From Fimenecus sp964540535 (GTDB lineage Bacteria; Bacillota; Clostridia; Oscillospirales; Acutalibacteraceae): 64,000 bases of DNA. Shown here piece after piece: positions 53,224 to 61,582 of this stretch; the first letter of the stretch is position 1; every line of letters begins with the position of its first letter. Both the position numbers and the translations under genes were made by a program. A model generated the notes under the pieces. That model ran no database searches, was not told where the DNA came from, and saw only the letters and a list, made by a program, of their open reading frames with translations. The stretch is from positions 29,806-93,805 of the forward strand of contig CAZIMO010000009.1 of NCBI GenBank assembly GCA_964540535.1, written 5' to 3'.

Positions 53224-53709
53224 TTATTGCGGCAAATCCATTTTCATTTTTGAGAATTTTTGACCCCAAGCATTTGCCCAAGCCTCGCAGTAAACCGCAT
53301 AATAAGAAACATTGTTTTTCTTGCGGTAGTTTGCAAAGCAATTGCACCAAATTGCCGATGGGAGTGCAATTACAATGTAATAAAGCGGTCCTAACAGCAA
53401 GCACTGCCATGTATGGCCGTATTCGTGAATTCTGGTATTATAAGTCCAAGTTTTGTTTTCGTGATTGTCCCGCACAAATATGAAAAGTCCTAATGAAAGT
53501 CCGCCCTGCTTCCACGGCAGATACACAATATTGGCATATCCGAATTTTTGGTGGCGTCTTTTAAGAATTTTTGTGCAAATAAGGTAGGCAATTCCGCCCA
53601 CGATATTTACCGGCAATCCCCAAGTCCATTGAATAAGATAGAAGAAAACATCAAATAATTTGCTTCTTTTTACCTTTGGTTCTGTTTGAGTAATATCAAT
53701 TCTTTCCAT
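53224..53709 (-). CDS. Small HExxH membrane protein, putative metalloprotease
   Basis: 161 residues, two or three membrane helices. HEYGHTWQ (95-102) is a zinc-metalloprotease-like motif, followed by LLLGPLYYIVIALPSAIW and, further on, CEAWANAWG, where Glu142 could be the third ligand. A similar layout occurs in uncharacterised proteins of gut bacteria. The substrate and topology are unknown. Confidence 0.6.
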   Translation of the reverse strand: MERIDITQTEPKVKRSKLFDVFFYLIQWTWGLPVNIVGGIAYLICTKILKRRHQKFGYANIVYLPWKQGGLSLGLFIFVRDNHENKTWTYNTRIHEYGHTWQCLLLGPLYYIVIALPSAIWCNCFANYRKKNNVSYYAVYCEAWANAWGQKFSKMKMDLPQ

Positions 53710-53720
53710 ATTTAACTCCC

Positions 53721-55382
53721 CTATTTTACATCTGATATAAGCTGTTTTTTTAGCTCTTCTGCTTCGATAAGAATTATATAATCGCCGTTTTCGTTTTTGT
53801 CAAGAGTATGACCTTGAGTTTCGTCATTATCCTTGCCAAGCCAAGTATTTTCAAGTTTTTGTCCCGAAAGCACCTCGCAGCGCTCTTTCTCTTCAGGAGT
53901 GAGAGTCACACTGCCGTATTTATGCTTGGTTGCAACGGCAGCACGAATCATAGTATGGTCGTCTTTAGTCATATCAAATTTTCTCAAAAGGAAATATGAA
54001 ATCACGGCGCAAATTATAGGAATAAGCGCAACGCAAAGACGGATACCGAAAATTGCAGAATCGGGCTGTTCTATAAATTCTGTTGCTTCGTTCTTTGTGT
54101 CAAGACCGAAACCGCCGAGAATAAGAGTAACAATAAATGTGTTTATACCGCCTGTTACCTGTTTAACCATTGTGTTGCAGGTTGAAACAACGCCCTCACG
54201 GCGTCGGCCTGTAATAAGCTCGTCAACATCTGTCAAATCTGGGAACACATTGTTGCACACAAAGCCGATACCGCTCATACCGAAGGGATATAAGATTACC
54301 CCAACAATCATAAGTATAAGCATAAAGGTTGATTTAGGTGTTCCGGGCTGGCTTGCCTGCACAACAAGACCGACCGCAAGGCCCAAAATCATAAACGGAG
54401 TTACAATTGTTCCGCACTTTTTCTTACCGTGCTTCATTGTAAGGGCATAGTTGAGCGGAAATGCCGCTGATTCAAAAATACCTGCAATAGTATTAAAAAT
54501 CGGGTAGAATTTATACTGATTTGCAAGGAAAGTCACATAATAAATATATGTGGTTGAATAAAAGCTTCTTGCAGTTTCCCAAAAAAAGCTTACGCCGAAA
54601 TACTGCCTAAAAGAACGGCTTTTAAATACAAGAATATATTCGTTGATTGCCGCCTTTAAATCAAGCGGTTCACGCTCCATACCCAACGAGCTTGGCTCTT
54701 TAACAAGCTTAAAGGTAACGTAAATTGATACACTGTATATAACTGCAAGAATTATGCCTGTAACAAGGAACGGCATTTTAGCATCCTTTGTAAGTCCGTC
54801 TGAAAATCCGAAAACAGAAAGCATAATCAGCAAAATGATGTATGACGGTATCATTCCGCAGGAATTAAAAATATAGCTTACCGATGTATACTGTGTGCGT
54901 TTATTGTATTCGGGCGCTAATTCGGGAAGCATTGCCGTGTGGGGAACTGCAATAACTGTGTATGCAGTTTTATAAAGCACATAGACAATTACAAAATATA
55001 TAACAGTCATATACGGATGCTTTGCGCCGTCAAGCCCAAAAGAATTCCAAAGCAATATATACGATAAAAACACAAAGGGAATACCCCATTTAAGATATGC
55101 GCGGTGCTTACCGTATTTTGAACGCGTGCGGTCGGTGATAATGCCCATTAACGGATCGTTTATACCGTCCCAAACAACCGCAACCATTGTAATAAAGCCT
55201 GCAAACTGAATGTCAAGACCTACTACACGGGTAAGAAATATACTGAAATAATTTGCGATAATATAGCCTGCTCCGCCCAAGAAAATATTGGTGAAGCAAT
55301 AATAAATCATAGGTAAAACAGTATCTGAAAATTTACCCTCAACACCTATCGCTTTTTTTAATTTTTCGCCCATAACAAACAA
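53721..55382 (-). CDS. GPH-family sugar:cation symporter
   Basis: 553 residues, about 12 membrane helices. Signature VWDGINDPLMGIITDRT (68-84) is typical of glycoside-pentoside-hexuronide transporters. A C-terminal cytoplasmic extension of about 80 residues is acidic. It is 11 bases upstream of the HExxH gene. The sugar is unknown. Confidence 0.85.
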   Translation of the reverse strand: MFVMGEKLKKAIGVEGKFSDTVLPMIYYCFTNIFLGGAGYIIANYFSIFLTRVVGLDIQFAGFITMVAVVWDGINDPLMGIITDRTRSKYGKHRAYLKWGIPFVFLSYILLWNSFGLDGAKHPYMTVIYFVIVYVLYKTAYTVIAVPHTAMLPELAPEYNKRTQYTSVSYIFNSCGMIPSYIILLIMLSVFGFSDGLTKDAKMPFLVTGIILAVIYSVSIYVTFKLVKEPSSLGMEREPLDLKAAINEYILVFKSRSFRQYFGVSFFWETARSFYSTTYIYYVTFLANQYKFYPIFNTIAGIFESAAFPLNYALTMKHGKKKCGTIVTPFMILGLAVGLVVQASQPGTPKSTFMLILMIVGVILYPFGMSGIGFVCNNVFPDLTDVDELITGRRREGVVSTCNTMVKQVTGGINTFIVTLILGGFGLDTKNEATEFIEQPDSAIFGIRLCVALIPIICAVISYFLLRKFDMTKDDHTMIRAAVATKHKYGSVTLTPEEKERCEVLSGQKLENTWLGKDNDETQGHTLDKNENGDYIILIEAEELKKQLISDVK

Positions 55383-55413
55383 CCCTTTTATTAAATTTTT
55401 TCTGTGTAATCAG

Positions 55414-55440
55414 AAAAGGGCAGATATTAAGCCTGCCCTT
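55414..55440 (-). terminator. Terminator after the lipid kinase gene
   Basis: An 8-bp stem (AAGGGCAG with CTGCCCTT) on the minus strand, then TTCTG. It separates the lipid kinase from the GPH transporter gene. Confidence 0.7.
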
Positions 55441-55453
55441 ACTACCAAAATAA

Positions 55454-56353
55454 TTATTTTGCAGCCATTATCCTCACGGCATGCTCTTTTGTTGTAATTT
55501 CAACCTCACTGTGTATTCCGCCGTGTTCACCGTCGAGAGTCCAATCAACAGGCTCGTCAAAACAAAATTTAAAGCTTTTTCCTCTTTTCACCACAAGACA
55601 TTCATTATGAAAAACATCCTTTTTAATGAAAAGATCTCTCAGCAATGAAGCAAGCTGCGCAGGATTTTTAGGCATTCTTATAAGCGCTAATTCGTGCATT
55701 CCGTCATCAAATTTAACGCCTGCATTCTTAAGCACCGGAAAGCCTGCAATTGAGTATGAGTTTGATACACCGCCGTAGAAGAAATTCCCCTCAAAAATTT
55801 CTCCGTCATCACACTCAATACGCGCCTTATAGCCTTTAAGCTTTGGCACATCTTTAACGGTTTCCCAATAATAAGCGCCTCTGCCTATTTTATTTTTAAG
55901 CGATTGCTTTGCTTTATAAGAAACATCGCAGAAATTACCGAAGCAGGAAACATATATAAACTGCTCTTTACCGCCGAGATCGCCTATGTCAATTGGCATT
56001 TCAATGCCGTTTATTACAGCATCAGCCGCTTTTAAAGCGTCAGTAGGAATATTAAGCGAATGGGCAAAATCGTTTGTTGTCCCCAACGGAATATACCCGA
56101 TTTTGCAGGAAAGCTTTTCAGCCATAACTCCGCAGATAGTTTCTTTAAGTGTGCCGTCACCGCCAAGACAAACAATTAACTCTTTGCCCTCGCCGTGTTT
56201 AAGTGTTACGGCAGTGGCATTTTCATCAATTTCCGTATATCGTGTTTCAATCTCATAACCTGCATTTTCAAACTTTTTTGTAATTTGAGGCAGATAATCG
56301 GTTGCGTGACGCTTGCCGGCAATAGGATTAACAATAAGCAGAAGCTTTTTCAT
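55454..56353 (-). CDS. Diacylglycerol kinase-family lipid kinase
   Basis: 299 residues from the ATG at 56353, with GGAG upstream; a longer frame to 56398 overlaps glyS and is rejected. The DAGK catalytic domain shows LLIVNPIAGK (4-13), GGDGTLKE and IPLGTTNDFAHSL. YegS/DgkB-like enzymes phosphorylate diacylglycerol or a related lipid. One base separates it from glyS. Confidence 0.9.
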   Translation of the reverse strand: MKKLLLIVNPIAGKRHATDYLPQITKKFENAGYEIETRYTEIDENATAVTLKHGEGKELIVCLGGDGTLKETICGVMAEKLSCKIGYIPLGTTNDFAHSLNIPTDALKAADAVINGIEMPIDIGDLGGKEQFIYVSCFGNFCDVSYKAKQSLKNKIGRGAYYWETVKDVPKLKGYKARIECDDGEIFEGNFFYGGVSNSYSIAGFPVLKNAGVKFDDGMHELALIRMPKNPAQLASLLRDLFIKKDVFHNECLVVKRGKSFKFCFDEPVDWTLDGEHGGIHSEVEITTKEHAVRIMAAK

Positions 56354-56354
56354 A

Positions 56355-57755
56355 TTAAAACTCCAATTTTTCGTTAATATAGTCAACAAGACTGTCAATG
56401 GGCATTCTTACCTGCTCCATAGTGTCACGGTCACGGACTGTTACGCAGTTATCAGCGGTAGTATTATCGTCGCCTACGGTTTCAAAGTCAACGGTAATGC
56501 AGAACGGTGTGCCGATTTCATCTTGACGGCGGTAACGCTTACCGATTGAACCCGCATCGTCATATTCAACATTGAAATGTTTAGAAAGCATGGTGTAAAT
56601 TTCATCAGCCTTATCGCCGAGCTTCTTTGAAAGCGGAAGAACTGCTGCTTTAACAGGAGCAATTGCAGGATGAAAACGCATTACAACACGGCTGTCATTC
56701 TTTGCTTCGTCAACCACTTCTTCGTCATAAGCCTCTGTTAAAAGCGCAAGGAAGAGACGCTCAACGCCCAAAGACGGCTCAATAACATAAGGTACATATT
56801 TTTCGTTTGTTGCAGGATCAAAATATTCAAGGCTCTTACCGCTTGTGTTAATGTGCTGAGTAAGGTCATAGTCTGTTCTGTCAGCAACACCCCAAAGCTC
56901 GCCCCAACCGAATGGGAAAAGATATTCAAAGTCTGTTGTTGCCTTTGAATAGAAGCAAAGCTCCTCTTGATCATGATCACGCAAACGAAGATTTTCAGAA
57001 CTCATACCGAGTGAATAGAGCCAATCACGGCAGAAGCTTCTCCAATAATCAAACCACTCAAGGTCCGTACCCGGTTTACAGAAAAATTCAAGCTCCATCT
57101 GTTCAAACTCACGAACACGGAAAATAAACTTACCCGGAGTGATTTCATTACGGAATGATTTACCGATTTGCGCCACACCGAACGGAACTTTTCTTCTTGT
57201 TGTTCTCTGAACATTCTGGAAGTTTACGAAAATACCCTGTGCAGTTTCAGGGCGGAGATAAATTTCAGATGTTGAATCCTCGGTAACGCCTTGGAATGTC
57301 TTAAACATAAGGTTAAACTGGCGAATATCGGTAAAATTATGCGCACCGCAGTCGGGGCATGGAATTGAATGCTCTTTTATGTAATCGCTGAGCTGTTCAT
57401 TTGACCAGCCTGCAACATTTGTGCCGTCAAAATTCTCGATAAGAGTATCGGCACGATGGCGGGTTTTACACTGACAGCAGTCCATAAGCGGATCAGAGAA
57501 ACCGCCCAAGTGACCTGAAGCTACCCAGGTTTGAGGATTCATCAAAATTGCAGAATCAAGACCTACATTATATTTATTTTCTTGAATAAACTTTTTACGC
57601 CAAGCTCTTTTGATGTTTTCTTTAAGCTCAACGCCGAGAGGGCCGTAATCCCAAGTATTTGCAAGTCCGCCGTAAATTTCACTGCCTGCATATACAAAGC
57701 CCCTGCCCTTTGAAAGAGCAACAAGCTTTTCAAGTGTCTTTTCTGTGTTTTTCAT
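56355..57755 (-). CDS. glyQS: Glycine--tRNA ligase, alpha2 type
   Basis: 466 residues, single-chain class II synthetase. Motif 2 is FRNEITPGKFIFRVREFEQMELEFF in part (FRNEITPG), and motif 3 is EPSLGVERLFLALL. A CxxC pair in MDCCQCKTRH suggests a zinc site. No T-box leader was found in the 87-base gap upstream. GAAAGG-like site before the ATG. Confidence 0.95.
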   Translation of the reverse strand: MKNTEKTLEKLVALSKGRGFVYAGSEIYGGLANTWDYGPLGVELKENIKRAWRKKFIQENKYNVGLDSAILMNPQTWVASGHLGGFSDPLMDCCQCKTRHRADTLIENFDGTNVAGWSNEQLSDYIKEHSIPCPDCGAHNFTDIRQFNLMFKTFQGVTEDSTSEIYLRPETAQGIFVNFQNVQRTTRRKVPFGVAQIGKSFRNEITPGKFIFRVREFEQMELEFFCKPGTDLEWFDYWRSFCRDWLYSLGMSSENLRLRDHDQEELCFYSKATTDFEYLFPFGWGELWGVADRTDYDLTQHINTSGKSLEYFDPATNEKYVPYVIEPSLGVERLFLALLTEAYDEEVVDEAKNDSRVVMRFHPAIAPVKAAVLPLSKKLGDKADEIYTMLSKHFNVEYDDAGSIGKRYRRQDEIGTPFCITVDFETVGDDNTTADNCVTVRDRDTMEQVRMPIDSLVDYINEKLEF

Positions 57756-57842
57756 TGAACTTTCATTCCTTTATATTTGAACTTTTGATTTTAGAATAAA
57801 TACCATTATATTGTAATAAAAAAACCGCGATTTGTAAAGGGC

Positions 57843-59114
57843 TTATATGCGTTTTGTGAGCTTTCCGTAAATTACTCCCAGCTTTTTGCTGTAAAACTTT
57901 CGCTTTTTCTGCTCTTTTTCGGTCAATACTTTAGGCTTTATCTCTTTTTTGAGACTTGCCATATTGCCGTTGTCACAGATAAAAGCCTGAGTCATACAAA
58001 TTCCGCCCCTGCCTTTAAGCTGTGCGCGCACATAACAGCTTATTTTATCGGCATAATCATTAAGCCTTATTTCAGAAGTGATTTCGCCGTCAGATTCAAT
58101 AGTTTCGCTTTTGATAATATCACCGTCGGCAATCCATTCAACCGTCTTGCAGTTTTTGCCTGTTATTATTATTGTATCGTTTTCACTGTCAACCTTGATT
58201 TCCGTGACTGACGGAACTGCGCCCTCGCCTTTAAAATCCTCGCCCAATTCATTTTTTGCATATCTGGCAACTGCGAAGAATGCGCCTGTTTCCATAGCGT
58301 TGCGAAGCGTTTCCAAAGAATACTCCGGAAGAATAAAATCCATAAAAGCGGTGTCGATTTCTTTAACCTTATGCGCATCGCTGTTGGCAAAGCCCAAAAC
58401 CGTTCTGCCCTCCGGAACAAGCTCTTTTAAAAGCTCATCCCACAAAATTCTGTCGCTTCTGTTGGGAATATCATACATATTAAACACTTCAATACCCATA
58501 CAGGACTTATACCGTCTTAAAAGATTGGCAAAATATTCAATATTTTCGGGAACCTTGGCGCAGTCCGGTCTTTTTTTAGACTGCAGCAAGTCCGTTGGGT
58601 GGTTGATATGCGAAATTCCGCCGCTTTTTTCAATAAGCTCAAGGGGTGTTTCATAGTCAAATTCAAGACCTTGAACACCTTCGTATGCATTATCGGTGAA
58701 ATATCCGTTCACATGATTTTTCATAATAACGAACATATTGCACTCAATAACATTCGGCACATCCTGAAGTCCGCGGCTTTTTGTTCTTGTATTGTTTTTG
58801 GTTTTGTATGTTCCTGCTTTGATTGCTTTGTATTGCTCTTCGGTAAGATAACTGCGTTTGCCGTGCCAAAGATACTGAAAATTAAAGAACGGAATATGCG
58901 TAGGCTCTTCATTCCACGGCTTGCCTAAAATTCCGTGTTCCGCAAAGGCAAGAATGTCAAAATCGTTGTCATAAAAGCCTTTAATCATATCGGTCATAGT
59001 GTCATTTGCATCACTGTATGTGGAATGGGTATGCAAATTGGTTTTGTAGTGATTTTCTTCTGTTCCAAGCAGAGTGGTTACGCTTTCGTAAGGGTTCGTA
59101 ATTTTGTAATTCAT
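57843..59114 (-). CDS. PHP-domain phosphoesterase
   Basis: 423 residues. PHP metal-binding residues are in NLHTHSTYSD (26-35), AEHG, HINHPTD and ANSDAHK. The C-terminal third is beta-rich with a basic end. Such proteins hydrolyse phosphoester bonds; the substrate is unknown. Monocistronic, divergent from the second GPH transporter across a 239-base gap. Confidence 0.85.
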   Translation of the reverse strand: MNYKITNPYESVTTLLGTEENHYKTNLHTHSTYSDANDTMTDMIKGFYDNDFDILAFAEHGILGKPWNEEPTHIPFFNFQYLWHGKRSYLTEEQYKAIKAGTYKTKNNTRTKSRGLQDVPNVIECNMFVIMKNHVNGYFTDNAYEGVQGLEFDYETPLELIEKSGGISHINHPTDLLQSKKRPDCAKVPENIEYFANLLRRYKSCMGIEVFNMYDIPNRSDRILWDELLKELVPEGRTVLGFANSDAHKVKEIDTAFMDFILPEYSLETLRNAMETGAFFAVARYAKNELGEDFKGEGAVPSVTEIKVDSENDTIIITGKNCKTVEWIADGDIIKSETIESDGEITSEIRLNDYADKISCYVRAQLKGRGGICMTQAFICDNGNMASLKKEIKPKVLTEKEQKKRKFYSKKLGVIYGKLTKRI

Positions 59115-59263
59115 AAATTTTTATTCCAATCCAATCTATTTTCTATTTAATATTACCATTTAAGCAAAGTAATGTCAACGAACAGAACCTCTCAAAAATT
59201 TTATAAAACATAATAGCCAAACATATATTGGTTTTTTTATCTATTATCACAACATGAATTTGT

Positions 59264-59292
59264 TTGATTATATATTAAACATAATGTATAAT
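59264..59292 (+). promoter_or_regulatory. Promoter of the second GPH transporter
   Basis: TTGATT (59264-59269), 17-base spacer, TATAAT (59287-59292), about 60 bases before the ATG. Confidence 0.7.
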
Positions 59293-59353
59293 AAAATAAT
59301 AGGTTAGGAAAAGGAGGGGTGTAGCCGCTGTCAAAATCGGCGGTTACGGATTT

Positions 59354-60808
59354 ATGAATTACATAGGCAAAAAAGAACGGAGAAGTTTTGTTGCAGGTCT
59401 TGCAGGTCAAAATATTGTTTACTGCTTTATCGGCGCTTCTTTTTTCAATTATTTCTTGACGGATATTGCGGCTTTTCCCGCAAGCGTTGTAGCTGTTCTT
59501 CTTATCATTATGAAGGTGTGGGACGGAATTAACGACCCCATTGTAGGCTCAATCGTTGACCGCCATCGCTTTAAAAACGGCGAAAAGCTTCGTCCGTTGC
59601 TTAAATATACACCTGTTCCCGTGGGAATTTGTACGGTTCTGATATTCGTTGTATTCTCAACCGCTGAAAACCTTTTATGGCTTCGCGTCGGTTATTTCGT
59701 AATTATGTATTTGTGCTGGGACATTGCCTATACAATACAGGATGTTGCTATTTGGGGTATGACAGCCGTTGTTACGCCTGATTCAAGCGAGCGTGACCGC
59801 TTTGTTCAGTTTGCAAGAACCGTAGGCTCTGTTTTCTACGGCGTTTTCAGCGCGGTTATTCCTATGATTATGGAAACTGTCGCACGTGCTTCAGGCAACT
59901 CTCTTGCTCTTATGACAGTTCTGTTTGCCGCAATCTTCGGTCTTGGCGGCGCTCTTGTAAGCGCAAAATGCTATGCCGCACAGGAAAGGGTTCAGTTGGC
60001 ACCAACCGACTCACAGCAGACATCAATGCTTGAATGCTTTAAGTTGTTGTTCCAAAACAAAATGCTTATGCTTGTTACTCTTTCAAACCTTTTCGGTGCG
60101 TTCGCATTCGGCAACAGCCTTGTTACATATTTCTTTAAATACAAGCTCCCCACAGACGGTTTTCTCGGCGAAAACAGTCTCATCGGCGCGTTGGGACTTA
60201 CAACAATTTACTCTGCGCTCACCTATGTTCCAAGCTTTTTGGGTATGCTTTTTGCAGATAAGCTCAAGGTTAGATTCAAGGGATACAGAAATCTTCTTAT
60301 TTTTATTCAGATTTGCACAATTGTCGGCAGAACGGTTGCCTACCTGCTCGGCTTTGAAGGCAAAAACTTCCTTATCGGTATTGCAGTGCTTTCTCTCTGC
60401 TCAATCCCCACAGGTGCAGCAAGCATTGCGCAGACCTCACTTTTCTGCGACAGTGTTGACTATATGGAATGGAAGACAGGCAAGCGTACCGAGGGTGTTA
60501 CATTCGCAATGCAGACCTTCTTCACAAAGGTTTCAAGCGGTATCACAGGCGCGCTGGCAATGTTTGCGCTTTCACTGCTTGGCTATAAAGAGGTTGCAGA
60601 TGTTCCTGGCGCAGTATTTCTCGGCACACAGACGCAGGCTTTTGAGAATTGGATTTGGCCCCTTGTAATGCTTACCCCTGCCATAGCCGCCGTGCTTTAT
60701 ATTATCCCTCTTCTGTTTATCAAGTATACTCCCGAACAGAAAGCGCAGGTTGAAGCCGACCTTGCAGAACGCCGAGCTATGCAGAAAGTTACAGCAGAGG
60801 CAGAATAA
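59354..60808 (+). CDS. GPH-family sugar:cation symporter (second)
   Basis: 484 residues, about 12 membrane helices, with VWDGINDPIVGSIVDRHR near residue 56. It lacks the long acidic tail of the first GPH protein. A GGAGGGG site lies well upstream (about 35 bases), so translation may start later or from a second site; the ATG at 59354 gives a normal N-terminus. Substrate unknown. Confidence 0.85.
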   Translation: MNYIGKKERRSFVAGLAGQNIVYCFIGASFFNYFLTDIAAFPASVVAVLLIIMKVWDGINDPIVGSIVDRHRFKNGEKLRPLLKYTPVPVGICTVLIFVVFSTAENLLWLRVGYFVIMYLCWDIAYTIQDVAIWGMTAVVTPDSSERDRFVQFARTVGSVFYGVFSAVIPMIMETVARASGNSLALMTVLFAAIFGLGGALVSAKCYAAQERVQLAPTDSQQTSMLECFKLLFQNKMLMLVTLSNLFGAFAFGNSLVTYFFKYKLPTDGFLGENSLIGALGLTTIYSALTYVPSFLGMLFADKLKVRFKGYRNLLIFIQICTIVGRTVAYLLGFEGKNFLIGIAVLSLCSIPTGAASIAQTSLFCDSVDYMEWKTGKRTEGVTFAMQTFFTKVSSGITGALAMFALSLLGYKEVADVPGAVFLGTQTQAFENWIWPLVMLTPAIAAVLYIIPLLFIKYTPEQKAQVEADLAERRAMQKVTAEAE

Positions 60809-60836
60809 ACAGAAAACATATGTAAGGGGTGTTTAT

Positions 60837-61079
60837 ATGGCTAATTACAGCGTTTGCGGTATTGACTGCGATATTTGCAAGTTTAAAGCCGAACAAAATT
60901 GTAAAGGCTGTAAAGAAATTCAGGGAAAAGTATTTTGGGGCGAATGCGAGCTGTATCAGTGCAATGCGCAAAAATCGCAGGAACATTGCGGAAAATGCGT
61001 TCAATTCCCCTGCGACAAGCTTAAACAGTGGGCATCTTCACAAAATTCTGAAAGGATTGACAATTTAAAAAACTTATAA
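60837..61079 (+). CDS. DUF3795 Cys-rich protein
   Basis: 80 residues from the ATG at 60837, with AAGGGG upstream. Ten or so Cys in pairs: CGIDCDIC, CKGC, CELYQC, CGKCVQFPC, the DUF3795 pattern. A metal site is likely. The function is unknown. It is 28 bases after the GPH transporter. Confidence 0.85.
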   Translation: MANYSVCGIDCDICKFKAEQNCKGCKEIQGKVFWGECELYQCNAQKSQEHCGKCVQFPCDKLKQWASSQNSERIDNLKNL

Positions 61080-61098
61080 TACTATGGTGGTGTTTTTT

Positions 61099-61461
61099 AT
61101 GAAGTACGATTGGATTGACAGCTATTTAATGAACAAAGCCAGTGTAACTAAGGATTTAAAAATTGAATGGAATTGGATTCGTTATCAGATTGGCGGAAAG
61201 CTGTTTGCCGCAATATGTCTTGACAGTAATGATAATGCAAAATACATAACATTAAAACTTGAGCCTGATGAAGGTGAATTTTTAAGAAAGCAATACAAGG
61301 ATATAATTCCCGGATATTATATGAATAAGATTCATTGGAACTCTGTTGATCCAAACGGCAGTGTGCCTGATGATGTATTAAAAGATATGTTAGATAAATC
61401 ATATAATTTAGTTTTACACAGTTTCAGTAAGAAGAAACAAGGCGAATTATTAGGTGATTAA
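61099..61461 (+). CDS. MmcQ/YjbR family protein
   Basis: 120 residues from the ATG at 61099 (GGTGGTG upstream). The YjbR/MmcQ fold is recognised by WIRYQIGGKLFAAI, LKLEPDEGEFLRKQY, GYYMNKIHWNSV and the C-terminal SYNLVLHSF. Its role is unknown, with DNA binding suggested by fold. Third of a three-gene unit. Confidence 0.85.
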   Translation: MKYDWIDSYLMNKASVTKDLKIEWNWIRYQIGGKLFAAICLDSNDNAKYITLKLEPDEGEFLRKQYKDIIPGYYMNKIHWNSVDPNGSVPDDVLKDMLDKSYNLVLHSFSKKKQGELLGD

Positions 61462-61548
61462 AAATAAGACTAACGGTAATATCTTTTGGTATATATAATA
61501 AAAACATAATTTACAAAAGTGATATTTTAATTCAGTAATATATGCAAA

Positions 61549-61580
61549 AAAAGACCGTCGTACGACGGTCTTTTCAGTCT
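61549..61580. terminator. Palindromic terminator
   Basis: A perfect palindrome with 13-base arms (61549-61574) with A and T runs at the two ends. Bidirectional between the MmcQ gene and the GH31 gene. Confidence 0.85.
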
Positions 61581-61582
61581 AA

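Noticed and set aside
57756..57842. T-box or glycine riboswitch before glyQS
   Set aside because: The gap is 87 bases and no T-box sequence or glycine-aptamer core was found.
53721..60808. The two GPH transporters as a recent duplication
   Set aside because: They share only family-level motifs, differ in length and tail, and are in different contexts.
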